From a virus, in the IMG/VR virus record IMGVR_UViG_3300034418_012968, positions 1 to 43,071 of that record: a stretch of 43,071 nucleotides of DNA, one strand, 5' to 3'. Within the stretch, counting starts at the first letter, position 1, and the number at the start of each line of letters is the position of its first letter. Position numbers and translations under genes: made by a program. Positions 14,304-22,346 of the stretch are shown piece after piece. The notes beneath the pieces are model-generated. The model was not told the origin of the DNA and made no database searches. It worked only from the letters and a program-made list of their open reading frames with translations.

Positions 14304-14311
14304 CAAATGTA
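14304..14311 (-). promoter_or_regulatory. Host-type -7 box TACATTTG
   Basis: CAAATGTA on the plus strand, a TAnnTTTG match 40 nt before the ATG at 14264. Confidence 0.5.
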
Positions 14312-14329
14312 CAAAATAAAATTGAAACA

Positions 14330-14337
14330 TATTTATA
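14330..14337 (+). promoter_or_regulatory. TATTTATA late-type motif
   Basis: Perfect motif followed by TTAAAAAAG, ending 15 nt before the ATG at 14353. It is divergent from the host-type box at 14304-14311, so the two promoter classes sit back to back. Confidence 0.6.
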
Positions 14338-14352
14338 TTAAAAAAGATTATT

Positions 14353-15138
14353 ATGAGATCATATTTAACAATTTCAGATGAAGAAAAAAATTCCATCTTG
14401 CAAAAACATTCAGCTTTTTATGATGGATATGCTACGGGAAATGTCCCATCAAATACTCGTCCATTAGGTGTTGATCCAGGACCGAGTGATGTACAAGGTA
14501 TTACCGTTGATAATAAAGGTAATGTAAAAACATATCAAAATCATAATATTAATGAATCTGTTATATCAGAAAAGAAAAAAGATGATAAGTGGATTCAAGA
14601 TATTGATATGGATGAAGGTAGTTTTACAAAATATTGTAAAGGTAAGGTGACTTGTGGATGTGTTGGTAAAGCATTAAAAGGTGACGATGAAAAAAGAAGA
14701 AAACAAGCACAACTTTATTTAAATATGAATCCTGATAAATGTAAGTCATTACAAGAAAATACTTTAAAAGAAATTGAAGCGGACGACATGGACGTTTCAA
14801 GTGTTGATCCAGCATATGACTTTAAATCTGAAGGTCCTGAACAATTTGATAATGCATATTCTGACGATTCTTATGAGTCTGATATTGATTCAATTATTAA
14901 AATGTTTGGTAGTGATATGTCACCTGAAGATTATGATGATATGGAAGGTATGATGGATTCGGATATTGATGGTAAAGAAATGTATGGTGATGAGGAAGAT
15001 GCTTATGATTTTGATTCTGAAGGTGGTAATGTTGATGTTTACTATGAAGAAGAGCAATGTGAAGGTTGTGGTTCAGAAATGAAAGAAAGTGTTGATAAAA
15101 TAAAAGAAATGTTTGATAGGTTTAAAAAGTTTAATTAA
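14353..15138 (+). CDS. Acidic cysteine-containing protein, 261 aa
   Basis: It opens MRSYLTISDEEKNSILQKHS, closely resembling the start of the 30468 gene (LSEEEKNNIRKLHE). Then come a disordered linker, a Cys-rich block CKGKVTCGCVGKALKGDDEK ending NPDKC, a long Asp/Glu/Ser-rich tract (about 160-235) and a final CEGCGSEMKE motif before a basic helix. The cysteines could bind zinc (CxxC near 245). The charge pattern, the leader and the promoter type suggest a head-internal or scaffold-like late protein. A strong terminator follows. Confidence 0.7.
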   Translation: MRSYLTISDEEKNSILQKHSAFYDGYATGNVPSNTRPLGVDPGPSDVQGITVDNKGNVKTYQNHNINESVISEKKKDDKWIQDIDMDEGSFTKYCKGKVTCGCVGKALKGDDEKRRKQAQLYLNMNPDKCKSLQENTLKEIEADDMDVSSVDPAYDFKSEGPEQFDNAYSDDSYESDIDSIIKMFGSDMSPEDYDDMEGMMDSDIDGKEMYGDEEDAYDFDSEGGNVDVYYEEEQCEGCGSEMKESVDKIKEMFDRFKKFN

Positions 15139-15164
15139 AAAAATATTATTTGTAATTTGATTTT

Positions 15165-15192
15165 AAACCCGTCATAATAGACGGGTTTTTTT
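15165..15192 (+). terminator. Rho-independent terminator
   Basis: A 9-bp stem AAACCCGTC / GACGGGTTT with a 6-nt loop followed by a T run. It ends the 14353 transcription unit. Confidence 0.85.
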
Positions 15193-15230
15193 ATTATTTG
15201 TTATACATAATTTATTTAGTATATAGTTTT

Positions 15231-15238
15231 TATTTATA
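15231..15238 (+). promoter_or_regulatory. TATTTATA late-type motif, distal copy
   Basis: First of two perfect copies in the 15193-15315 intergenic region, which otherwise is AT-rich with no other feature seen. Confidence 0.4.
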
Positions 15239-15250
15239 AAATTTTTGATT

Positions 15251-15258
15251 TATTTATA
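15251..15258 (+). promoter_or_regulatory. TATTTATA late-type motif, proximal copy
   Basis: Second perfect copy, 12 nt after the first and 57 nt before the ATG at 15316. A degenerate third copy (ATATTTCTATA) lies nearer the gene. Confidence 0.4.
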
Positions 15259-15315
15259 TACTTTTGCTTTTTTTTAATATATTTCTATAAAAAATAAAAC
15301 TTAAAAAAGTATATC

Positions 15316-15621
15316 ATGGAAGTTGTTGAAATTTTGATGCATTTCATTAACAAAGAAAATAATATGTTGAATGTTGAATTTCGTTTGAGAGATGATGATG
15401 AAGATTCAGTTAGACAGGACATAATTGAATATGCGTATGTTGAAGATTTTGGATATGATGAAACTTCGGGTTTATTAGGTTCTTATAGTGATTTTGATGA
15501 TGAATTTGACCTTTTTGATGATGAGGAAGAAATATATATGGATGAAGAAAGTTTATTATCATTTCTTAATGAATATTATACAATTTATCCAGATAGAATT
15601 CCATCACAAGAAATGAATTAA
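15316..15621 (+). CDS. Very acidic small protein, 101 aa
   Basis: Over a third of residues 25-85 are Asp or Glu, e.g. RLRDDDEDSVRQ and DFDDEFDLFDDEEE, with very few basic residues after residue 30. It begins MEVVEILMHFINKENNMLNVEF; an internal ATG could shorten it. The charge and size resemble DNA-mimic anti-restriction or nucleoid-inhibitor proteins, but no family is recognised. It is preceded by up to three late-type motifs and followed 16 nt later by another gene. Confidence 0.65.
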   Translation: MEVVEILMHFINKENNMLNVEFRLRDDDEDSVRQDIIEYAYVEDFGYDETSGLLGSYSDFDDEFDLFDDEEEIYMDEESLLSFLNEYYTIYPDRIPSQEMN

Positions 15622-15624
15622 GAC

Positions 15625-15632
15625 TATTTATT
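15625..15632 (+). promoter_or_regulatory. TATTTATT late-type motif (variant)
   Basis: One mismatch, ending only 5 nt before the ATG at 15638. A transcript from it would be leaderless or nearly so. Confidence 0.3.
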
Positions 15633-15637
15633 ACTAT

Positions 15638-16099
15638 ATGGAATCAATACAAAAAATTATGAAGAGTCTATTAGGTAAAATATTCCTAACCAAAACAAGT
15701 TTTTTTGGTTTGGACAAACAAAGAGTTGTGCTTTTTGTTAGTCCATCAATGAAACTATACAAAATAATTTCTTCACCACAAAGTCTTAAAAATAAAGTAC
15801 CTTTTGAAGAAAATAAAATAATATCCACCGAACAAATTAAACAATGGGCAGAAAATAATAATTTTCAAATATCTTTTGATGCCACAATACCTAATTTGAG
15901 AAATAGGTTATTTACTGAATTTGGTGATGTTATTGTTGAAAATGATGAGGAAAAACGATCCCATAAGGGTGGGATTGATTTAATAATGACTGAAGTACAA
16001 AATTCAAATTTACCTGATTCCATAAAAGAATGGGCAAAAGACAATCCTGAGAAGTTTAAACAGAATATTGATAGAGTACAAAAACTTTTAAGAGATTAA
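15638..16099 (+). CDS. Hypothetical protein, 153 aa
   Basis: A soluble Lys-rich protein starting MESIQKIMKSLLGKIFLTK, with a beta-like middle (KQRVVLFVSPSMKLYKII) and a helical C-terminus (LPDSIKEWAKDNPEKFKQ) ending VQKLLRD. I recognise no family. Its stop overlaps the end of a convergent lipoprotein gene by 4 nt. It probably belongs to the same late group as its upstream neighbour. Confidence 0.7.
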   Translation: MESIQKIMKSLLGKIFLTKTSFFGLDKQRVVLFVSPSMKLYKIISSPQSLKNKVPFEENKIISTEQIKQWAENNNFQISFDATIPNLRNRLFTEFGDVIVENDEEKRSHKGGIDLIMTEVQNSNLPDSIKEWAKDNPEKFKQNIDRVQKLLRD

Positions 16100-16608
16100 T
16101 TAGCTTCAAGTCTTAGTGAATACGTATGTTGGTTATCGTAACCATCTAAACTATATTGTTGGGTACATTCCAGTACTAAATATTCTAAACCATCTTCAAT
16201 AATACGGTAATTTCGTTTGGTAAAGGTGTTATCTATAATATAGTCAACCTCTAAGTAAACCCACTCCCTTGATAAAATATCTTGAGATATTGTGTAATAA
16301 AATTCGTTTTCCCATTGAGGGTCTCCGTTAATCATATAAAATCCCATATATAGCTTGATTCCAGAAAAGTGTAACCGAGTTTGACCTACTGTCATTGAGT
16401 CTAAGGGACCAATTGGGTTTTGATATGAGAATACACCATCATATAAAACAGTGTCAAACAGAGTGGAAGTATGGTTGTCTATATGGTGTATAGTAACACT
16501 TCTTACTATATAGTCACCATCTAAACTTGGATATGTCGGAAATTCATAACGAACACAACCGAAAAGTAAAATAAGTAAAACCCAAATAAAACGCATTTTT
16601 ATTTTCAT
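16096..16608 (-). CDS. Lipoprotein, 170 aa
   Basis: The N-terminus MKIKMRFIWVLLILLFGC has a basic start, a hydrophobic core and a lipobox LLFGC with Cys18, so the mature protein should be lipid-anchored. No Asp follows the Cys (CVRYEF). The remainder is predicted beta-rich (DYIVRSVTIHHIDNH, YIIDNTFTKRNYRIIED), as in many Bacteroidota surface lipoproteins. No family is recognised. A phage lipoprotein can act in superinfection exclusion or in disguising the host surface, which is inference. An ATTAGTTTG element upstream is only a weak promoter candidate. Confidence 0.75.
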   Translation of the reverse strand: MKIKMRFIWVLLILLFGCVRYEFPTYPSLDGDYIVRSVTIHHIDNHTSTLFDTVLYDGVFSYQNPIGPLDSMTVGQTRLHFSGIKLYMGFYMINGDPQWENEFYYTISQDILSREWVYLEVDYIIDNTFTKRNYRIIEDGLEYLVLECTQQYSLDGYDNQHTYSLRLEAN

Positions 16609-16642
16609 TATAGTTTTTTTTTATCATTATGTCAAACTAATA

Positions 16643-16650
16643 TATTTATG
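16643..16650 (+). promoter_or_regulatory. TATTTATG late-type motif that decides a start
   Basis: The motif includes an in-frame ATG at 16648 as its last bases. A transcript starting from it could not use that ATG, so the ATG at 16654 is the likely start. Confidence 0.35.
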
Positions 16651-16653
16651 GTT

Positions 16654-17271
16654 ATGAGATTAAACGAAGAAATATCAAGAATTAAGACCGTAATGGGTCT
16701 AAATGAAAAAGTTGAGACCAAAGGTGTTCAGATGGATTCATCCGATAAAAAGATCATTGATGATTTTGTTGAGTTTATTAAAAAAGAACTCGGTATTGAA
16801 TATGATGTAAATATCATTTTACAAAACAATAAAGATGGTATTAAAACAACTGCGGTTTATAGATATCAGGATGAAGGAGATGAGAATTTTGAACAATCAG
16901 AAATTAGAGTGTTTGTGTTAGATAGAGCATTAGTTGACATTCTTCGTTCAATTGCACATGAGATGACTCACCATAGACAAAATGAAGATGGTGATCTAAA
17001 AGGAAAAATTTCAAATGTCGGTGGACCAATTGAAGATGATGCCAATGCAACTGCTGGTGAATTAATCAAAAAGTTTGGTATTCAACATCCTGAAATATAC
17101 GGTGAAGAGAGTAAAGAGGAAGTTGGTGAACAAGAAGATGGTGGTGCACCTGCAACTGCATCAATGTCAAAATGGGAAACCGGTTTAAGGAGAGGACCTG
17201 CGAATATGATAGAGCCAACGAGTAAGTGGGAGTCCGGTGTGTCTAGAGGCAAAGCGAACCCACTTTGGTGA
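16654..17271 (+). CDS. HExxH metallopeptidase-like virion protein
   Basis: It opens MRLNEEISRIKTVMGLNEK, an (L/I)xE-type N-terminus. The core has SIAHEMTHHRQ (HExxH) at about residues 108-118 and EDDANATAGELIKKFG about 25 residues later, where a Glu can serve as third zinc ligand, the pattern of short phage metallopeptidases. The C-terminus ends in a tandem SKWETGLRRGPAN and SKWESGVSRGKAN. The 3' end overlaps the convergent gene 17185-17577 by 87 nt. It is likely a late, packaged protease; the substrate is unknown. The upstream ATG at 16648 is disfavoured by the promoter position. Confidence 0.65.
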   Translation: MRLNEEISRIKTVMGLNEKVETKGVQMDSSDKKIIDDFVEFIKKELGIEYDVNIILQNNKDGIKTTAVYRYQDEGDENFEQSEIRVFVLDRALVDILRSIAHEMTHHRQNEDGDLKGKISNVGGPIEDDANATAGELIKKFGIQHPEIYGEESKEEVGEQEDGGAPATASMSKWETGLRRGPANMIEPTSKWESGVSRGKANPLW

Positions 17272-17577
17272 CGATTGCTCAACTAGTTCTGCATGTTTCT
17301 TATTTATTTGATTCTTAAAACTTTCAGTTTTTGCATATTCCATCATATTTTTAATTACCTCTTTTTCATCACCGTAATCCCTAATCTTTAATTTTTTTCC
17401 TTTTGCTTTTCTTTTGTCACGGTATTCTTGAGCATTCATTAATATAGTTTCGGCGTACCAGGCTTGATCTCTTTCATAGTAATAATGTAAAACATCATCA
17501 ATAACCATAGTTCTTTTTACAGCAAATACGCTTTTTGTTTTTTTTGCCCGAACAGTTTCACCTCTTTTAAATTTCAT
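17185..17577 (-). CDS. Hypothetical basic protein, 130 aa
   Basis: A basic protein starting MKFKRGETVRAKKTKSVFAV, an SH3-like strand pattern, with a Lys-rich centre (RDKRKAKGKKLKIRDYGDEK) and a helical part after it. A perfect host-type TATATTTG box lies 15 nt upstream, supporting a real minus-strand gene. The last 87 nt overlap the convergent metallopeptidase-like gene, so the C-terminal residues coincide with the repeat-coding DNA on the other strand. Possible nucleic-acid binding; no family recognised. Confidence 0.6.
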   Translation of the reverse strand: MKFKRGETVRAKKTKSVFAVKRTMVIDDVLHYYYERDQAWYAETILMNAQEYRDKRKAKGKKLKIRDYGDEKEVIKNMMEYAKTESFKNQINKKHAELVEQSSPKWVRFASRHTGLPLTRWLYHIRRSSP

Positions 17578-17592
17578 AATTTAAATTTTAAA

Positions 17593-17600
17593 CAAATATA
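17593..17600 (-). promoter_or_regulatory. Host-type -7 box TATATTTG
   Basis: Perfect TAnnTTTG match on the minus strand, ending 15 nt before the ATG at 17577. Confidence 0.6.
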
Positions 17601-17624
17601 TTAAATTTTTTTTAGTGAAACAAG

Positions 17625-17632
17625 TATTTATA
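17625..17632 (+). promoter_or_regulatory. TATTTATA late-type motif that decides a start
   Basis: Perfect motif 12 nt before the ATG at 17645. The frame is open upstream to a GTG at 17615, but this motif lies inside that extension, so ATG 17645 is the better start. Confidence 0.55.
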
Positions 17633-17644
17633 GGAAAAGCTTTT

Positions 17645-19816
17645 ATGAAATCAGGTGTGGTTATTAATGAAATTATGTCTCCAGATGAAAAGTATGTTAT
17701 TTTCATGGATGATCTAATTGATATTGAAAATAAGAAAAATTATGGTGATATATGGGAAAACTTTGAAAATTTAAAGTTCTTCTTAAGATATTCATTTAAT
17801 CACGAAAATACACCTATTGAACTTCGTGAAGAAGCTAACCTAATATTAAACAAATCACTATTATCTGAATCAGTTTCAGAAATTACTCAATATAAAGAAA
17901 TTATTTCTGAATTTTTAAATGAAGCCAAATTATGGGATCGTTTTAAAGATTGGGCAAAAGAAACTGGCAAATCCACCGTATCAGGGATAAAAGATTTTGT
18001 AAAAACATCAGCAAAAGGTATTTCCTCTGTGGTTGATAAAATAGCCAATGCCGAATGGATGGAAGTTGTGGAACTTCTAAAAAAAGGAACTGTTTATGTA
18101 TTGAAAAAATTACGTGATGCTGTTTATAGTCCGGTCGGTATGATCTTAGAAACTATATTGGTCTTAACAGGTATCGGTAAAGTACCACAAGCAATTTTAT
18201 GGGGGTTGATTGTTGGTTTAGACATATATGAAATTATAAGTGGTGATTACGAGGGAACAATATTCTCAAAAATATTAGATACACTATTTGATGTATTTGC
18301 GATGGTTGCGACTGGTAGTGCCGCTAAAGTGATGAAAAAACTTTTTAAAGGGATAGATTCCACTGAAGACCTTGTTAGACTTTTAAAAAGTAACAAACAA
18401 GCCCGATCATTTTTTGAAAAGATACCTCAAATGATGGACAAATTAAAAGGGAATATGTCTAAAGTGGTTACCTTTTTAGCTGACAGATATCCAAAAGGTG
18501 CGAAATTCTTAAAAAATATAATCGCAAAAATTGATAGTTTTAAAAAACAGGTAAATAAATTTGTAAGTGACGGTGAATTAGCTTTAACAGGTGCTTCGGT
18601 TGCTACATCAAGAAAAGAGGAATTACCTGTTGATTTAACTGTAATATTTGAATCTGAACAATTAAATGAGAGTCTCGCTTCTCTACTGGGTCGGGCAGGA
18701 AGATCAGTGGCCAGAGGTTTAAAAAGGGTATTTATAGATGCAGATACGTTTAATAATTTAAAAAAAACAGCTAATCTTGACAGAACATCAAAACTAATGA
18801 TTGATGATATTTTAGACACTACACTTTCTTCTGAGGATAGATCAAAACTCATAAAAAAATTAATACAGAGTAATCAAGGAAACGCAGATTTCCAAAGCAG
18901 AATTGCGAAAATATTAACAAATGATATTAAATCATTAAAAGGAATTTCCAAAACTGAACTTAGTAAATCATTGAAAAAATCAGGTTATTCTGATGACTTT
19001 ATTGATGAGGTTTTATCTAAATTAGATAAAAGTAAGGGTAAGAATTCGGGTAAAGTAAGAAATCTGACAGGAAAATCAATAGGTTCAAAAATTAATCTAG
19101 GTGTTATGGATGGACTTAAACAACCAGGATTTTTGTCTTTTATACGAGGAAAAATGTCGTGGAGTGAAATGCTTAGTTGGTTGAGTTTTGGTTCAACAAA
19201 ACTTGGTGGTGGTTTACCATATATGTTATCAAGAGCCGTAGGTATTGGATTAAAGAACTGGTTAACCGCATCAATAACGTTAACACTTATAAAGTCAGTT
19301 TTGTCATTTCAAGAAGAGAACAATATGACAGAATCAGAAATGGAAGAATATTTAAGTAAAAGTGATACCGAGAGACTCTTAATTGATATAGAATCATTTT
19401 TTGAAAATTTTTGGACAAATAGTGATTTTAAATATGTAGTTCCTTTTAAGATGATTTTTGATTTTGCAAAACCATTATTATTAAGTGTATTTGATATTCT
19501 TAAAACCAGATCTTTTGATCCGACTACCATCAAAGAAATTATTGAAAGAAACACGGATTTAAAAGAAAAGAGCGAAGAAGATCTGATGTTAATATATGAT
19601 GAAAAAGAAGAAATACTAAATAGTTCAAGTGAATATTTAAGAAATTACATTAATGAAAATCCAGATTCTTTATCTAAATCAGAAACGACAAAAGATAGAT
19701 GGATACTAAATCATGAAGGTACATCATACCTAATTGAAAAATATCAAAATAAATGGATGATCGTATCACTTGATGGAAAAAATTATTATTCTTTAAAAGA
19801 CGTTAAGAAAAAATGA
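17645..19816 (+). CDS. Large probable virion/injected protein, 723 aa
   Basis: From ATG 17645 it begins MKSGVVINEIMSPDEK, with an IxE site. A second region, ISEFLNEAKLWDRFKDW, has the LNE-A shape of a gp21 cleavage site near residue 93. Residues about 165-240 are hydrophobic and glycine-rich (SPVGMILETILVLTGIGKVP, GLIVGLDIYEI), reminiscent of pre-toxin or membrane-inserting segments. The rest is Lys-rich helical with a further hydrophobic block near 535-565 (LSRAVGIGLKNWLTASITLTL). No enzyme motif is seen. The next gene overlaps by 4 nt. Best guess: a head-internal protein injected with the DNA. Confidence 0.7.
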   Translation: MKSGVVINEIMSPDEKYVIFMDDLIDIENKKNYGDIWENFENLKFFLRYSFNHENTPIELREEANLILNKSLLSESVSEITQYKEIISEFLNEAKLWDRFKDWAKETGKSTVSGIKDFVKTSAKGISSVVDKIANAEWMEVVELLKKGTVYVLKKLRDAVYSPVGMILETILVLTGIGKVPQAILWGLIVGLDIYEIISGDYEGTIFSKILDTLFDVFAMVATGSAAKVMKKLFKGIDSTEDLVRLLKSNKQARSFFEKIPQMMDKLKGNMSKVVTFLADRYPKGAKFLKNIIAKIDSFKKQVNKFVSDGELALTGASVATSRKEELPVDLTVIFESEQLNESLASLLGRAGRSVARGLKRVFIDADTFNNLKKTANLDRTSKLMIDDILDTTLSSEDRSKLIKKLIQSNQGNADFQSRIAKILTNDIKSLKGISKTELSKSLKKSGYSDDFIDEVLSKLDKSKGKNSGKVRNLTGKSIGSKINLGVMDGLKQPGFLSFIRGKMSWSEMLSWLSFGSTKLGGGLPYMLSRAVGIGLKNWLTASITLTLIKSVLSFQEENNMTESEMEEYLSKSDTERLLIDIESFFENFWTNSDFKYVVPFKMIFDFAKPLLLSVFDILKTRSFDPTTIKEIIERNTDLKEKSEEDLMLIYDEKEEILNSSSEYLRNYINENPDSLSKSETTKDRWILNHEGTSYLIEKYQNKWMIVSLDGKNYYSLKDVKKK

Positions 19817-20922
19817 AAAATATAAAAGAACAAGAGGATAATTTAGATTTACCGGGAGATCCTACGCCAAGACCAGAAAGCACAGGACCTATTGATAGTG
19901 TGAAGAATAAGTTTGATGAATTCACAAAAAAGAAATGTGGTAAATATTACTTATCTGATTTAGATAGTAAGTTTGAAGATGTAATGATGAATTATATTAC
20001 AAATCTATCTGATTTTGACACAGATAAAGAATCATTACATTGTAGAACAGGTGATATTTATTTTTGGGGTCAAGATAAAGATAGAAACAAAAAAGCTTAT
20101 CGTGTTATAGTTAAAAACGGAGGTGATGATTTTGATTTTATTGATGATGACGGTAAACAAAAACACATAAGCCAGTTTTTTAACCAAAAAATTGAAGAAA
20201 CTTTAAATATTAGTGAACAGAAAAACAATAATATGGAAAATATTTCCCAAAGATTAGATGAAATTTATTTTTATACGGTAAGTAGAGATGGTGTGAGTAA
20301 AAGAGTAATCTTTACAACTGAAGATATTTCAGAAATCAAAAAACACCTTGAAAAACTAATGCAATTAGGTGAAACAGGTGATACCGCATTTATTAAAGCC
20401 GTTGTTTTATCAAAAGGGTTTGATAAAAATAACGAACCAATAATTAAACTTGGATCATTTCCTCCAAGTACAAAATTAGATATAGGAAAAACACCTGGTT
20501 TGATGTCAGTGTTAAATACAATTTATTTTTCAATTATAAACAAAGAAGGTCCAGATCCAAGAGATCTAAAAATTGTAATCGGAGATAAGTATTCAGGAAA
20601 AAAAGTTAATCCAACAACACAAGAACAACCAATGTCTGACGAGAAAAATTATATGGAACCTCAAATGACTCAACCAACAAAAGAAGAACCATTTGAGCAA
20701 GTTATGAAACAAAAAGAAAAAAAGGGATTGGAGTCGTTGTTAACAAAAGATGAAGTGTCAAATGACTTAACAAAAAAACAAAAAGAAATATTAAAAAAAT
20801 TAAAAAGAAAAGGGTTCAAATTTAGTGAACCAAAAGAAAATAAAGATAATTATAGTAAGAAGAAAATTAAATCGCGAGAATTTTCTGAGAATTTAGATGT
20901 TTGGGTACCTAAAAATCAATAA
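19813..20922 (+). CDS. Hypothetical protein, 369 aa, probably virion-associated
   Basis: Its start overlaps the stop of the 723-residue protein (ATGA), so the two are likely co-produced. It begins MKNIKEQEDNLDLPGDPTPR, an IKE-Q start followed by a Pro-rich linker. A small domain with two Cys (KKKCGKYYLSD, SLHCRTGDIYFW) follows, then a second domain (YFYTVSRDGVSKRVIFTTED), and a Lys-rich, disordered C-terminal third. No family recognised. Terminated by a strong hairpin at 20956. Confidence 0.65.
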   Translation: MKNIKEQEDNLDLPGDPTPRPESTGPIDSVKNKFDEFTKKKCGKYYLSDLDSKFEDVMMNYITNLSDFDTDKESLHCRTGDIYFWGQDKDRNKKAYRVIVKNGGDDFDFIDDDGKQKHISQFFNQKIEETLNISEQKNNNMENISQRLDEIYFYTVSRDGVSKRVIFTTEDISEIKKHLEKLMQLGETGDTAFIKAVVLSKGFDKNNEPIIKLGSFPPSTKLDIGKTPGLMSVLNTIYFSIINKEGPDPRDLKIVIGDKYSGKKVNPTTQEQPMSDEKNYMEPQMTQPTKEEPFEQVMKQKEKKGLESLLTKDEVSNDLTKKQKEILKKLKRKGFKFSEPKENKDNYSKKKIKSREFSENLDVWVPKNQ

Positions 20923-20955
20923 ACACTAATAAAAAGGGGGGGTGTGTACGTATCT

Positions 20956-20985
20956 AAAAAGGGGTTTTAAACCCCTTTTTTTTAT
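20956..20985. terminator. Bidirectional rho-independent terminator
   Basis: A near-palindrome AAAAAGGGGTTT / AAACCCCTTTTT with A and T runs on both sides between convergent genes. It overlaps the last codons of the HNH gene. Just upstream, 20935-20942 contains an unusual run of G. Confidence 0.8.
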
Positions 20986-21473
20986 TTAAAAGATTCAGTA
21001 AAATCTTCCCATACTTTTCCAATACCCTGATATAAAACATCTGAAAATATGGATGGTTCATAGGGTTTAGATAAAAGTTTCATATTTGCTTCAGAAGGTG
21101 TGCGATCACCTTTTAAACTGTTGCAACGAGAACAAGAAGTAGTTAAATTTTGCCAAGAGTTACCCCCACCTCGTGATCGTGGTAATATATGATCAATAGT
21201 TAGATTTCTTTTTGTACCACAATATTGACAGGTGTGGTTATCCCTTTGGAATATCCGTCTGCGACTAACTTTGGTTATTCTTGGTCTATACTTAATATAT
21301 TCTAGTAGTCTGATAATAACAGGTCTAACATAGTTTCCTATGGATGTTATGATATCATTTTCTCCTTTTTTCACTACTTCTGCCTTTCCCTTACTCACTA
21401 ACACAAAACCTCTTGTTAGTGTGGTAATATTCAGAGGAGAATAATCTGAATTCAACACTAATACTTTGTCCAT
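20982..21473 (-). CDS. HNH endonuclease (chromosomal HNH_5-like type)
   Basis: A 163-residue HNH protein. The N-terminal MDKVLVLNSDYSPLNITTLT and GKAEVV are typical of a family common in bacterial chromosomes. The nuclease core holds two zinc CxxC pairs (TCQYCG and SCSRCNSLKGD) around LTIDHILPRSRGGGNSWQNL, giving the catalytic His of DH and the downstream Asn/His positions. It would nick or cut DNA. In phages such proteins act in homing, packaging or host DNA breakdown. No intron or intein context is seen. A host-type box lies 66 nt upstream. Confidence 0.88.
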   Translation of the reverse strand: MDKVLVLNSDYSPLNITTLTRGFVLVSKGKAEVVKKGENDIITSIGNYVRPVIIRLLEYIKYRPRITKVSRRRIFQRDNHTCQYCGTKRNLTIDHILPRSRGGGNSWQNLTTSCSRCNSLKGDRTPSEANMKLLSKPYEPSIFSDVLYQGIGKVWEDFTESFK

Positions 21474-21538
21474 ATATTTTGTGAATTTTTTCTCTATTAT
21501 AAATATAAGATCAAGTATAGTTAAAATAGATTTTAAAA

Positions 21539-21546
21539 CAAATATA
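21539..21546 (-). promoter_or_regulatory. Host-type -7 box TATATTTG
   Basis: Perfect TAnnTTTG match on the minus strand, 66 nt before the HNH gene start. It also lies just behind the end of the DUF6011-like gene at 21564. Confidence 0.5.
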
Positions 21547-21563
21547 TATTAATAAAATTTTAA

Positions 21564-22307
21564 TTACAATTTCATAAAGATCTTTGCGGTTCCTTTCCAT
21601 TCTACGATAGATCGTTTGGGGATCCAAAACTCAAACTCACCGATTTCATCTATTTTGTTTGACATTTCTTGCTTGAATTTGCCGATCTCATCTTTTGTTT
21701 TGGGGTGTTTAACTCCGACGTTTTTTGCACATACTGGTCCGATGCCAGTTATTTGTGACATTTCATCAGTAAGGGTTCGTCCGCAACAGCTACAGATGCC
21801 TCCGTTTTCTTTGGTTAATTTTGCTTTGATTTTGAATGCTTTATTTGACATAATCAATACTTCTGTAACATCAACCAAAATGGGGTGGAAGTCCAAGTTG
21901 TAATTTTCTTTGATATCCAGGGCGATTTTGCGGTTTAATTTAATGGTATTTCCGACCATTTTAATATTGATTTCTTTTTGTGAACTTTTTTGGGTTTCAC
22001 GGTCAATTGCCTTGTAACCTGCAGATATTTGCTTATCAGTTAACTTGCGGTACTTCTTGTACTTCATTTTCAAGTCGTTAACGAAGGTAGACTCACCTGT
22101 GTATTCAACGATTGCTCGTAGTTCAGTTGGGAGTTCTTCTACGTTAATTTCTTTTTGACGTTCTTCGTTGAGAATGATTTTCTCGGCTGCGGCGTATTGT
22201 TTTGCAGTTAGACGACCCCATTTTGATAATGATGGACGGATTGCTTTGATGAAGTTGTTGGTTCCTTGGTAGTTTCTTACTTTTTCTTCTATGTTAATCC
22301 CGGTCAT
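21564..22307 (-). CDS. DUF6011-like zinc-ribbon protein
   Basis: A 247-residue protein. The C-terminal half carries CSCCGRTLTDEMSQITGIGPVC, matching the DUF6011 pattern CxxCGRxL...SxxxGxGPxC, probably a zinc site. The N-terminal half contains two copies of a short motif, FIKAIRPSLSKWGRLTAKQ and FVNDLKMKYKKYRKLTDKQ, each followed by a helix with Ala and Lys. Proteins with such repeats occur in phages and plasmids and are thought to bind nucleic acid, though the function is unproven. A host-type TATCTTTG box lies 39 nt upstream. Codon use is less AT-biased than in neighbours. Confidence 0.75.
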   Translation of the reverse strand: MTGINIEEKVRNYQGTNNFIKAIRPSLSKWGRLTAKQYAAAEKIILNEERQKEINVEELPTELRAIVEYTGESTFVNDLKMKYKKYRKLTDKQISAGYKAIDRETQKSSQKEINIKMVGNTIKLNRKIALDIKENYNLDFHPILVDVTEVLIMSNKAFKIKAKLTKENGGICSCCGRTLTDEMSQITGIGPVCAKNVGVKHPKTKDEIGKFKQEMSNKIDEIGEFEFWIPKRSIVEWKGTAKIFMKL

Positions 22308-22346
22308 GATGATGATGTTTTTAATTCCTTACTGATGATTACCATA

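Noticed and set aside
14265-14396. N-terminal extension of the 14007 gene to an upstream ATG
   Set aside because: The extra Phe/Ile-rich residues cross both divergent promoter motifs; the ATG at 14264 fits the host-type box better.
17615-17644. GTG start ten codons upstream for the 723-residue protein
   Set aside because: It would place the TATTTATA motif inside the coding sequence; the ATG at 17645 has the normal 12-nt spacing.
20982-21473. HNH gene as a homing endonuclease inside an intron
   Set aside because: Neighbouring genes are intact, the gene has its own promoter box and the protein resembles the chromosomal HNH family.
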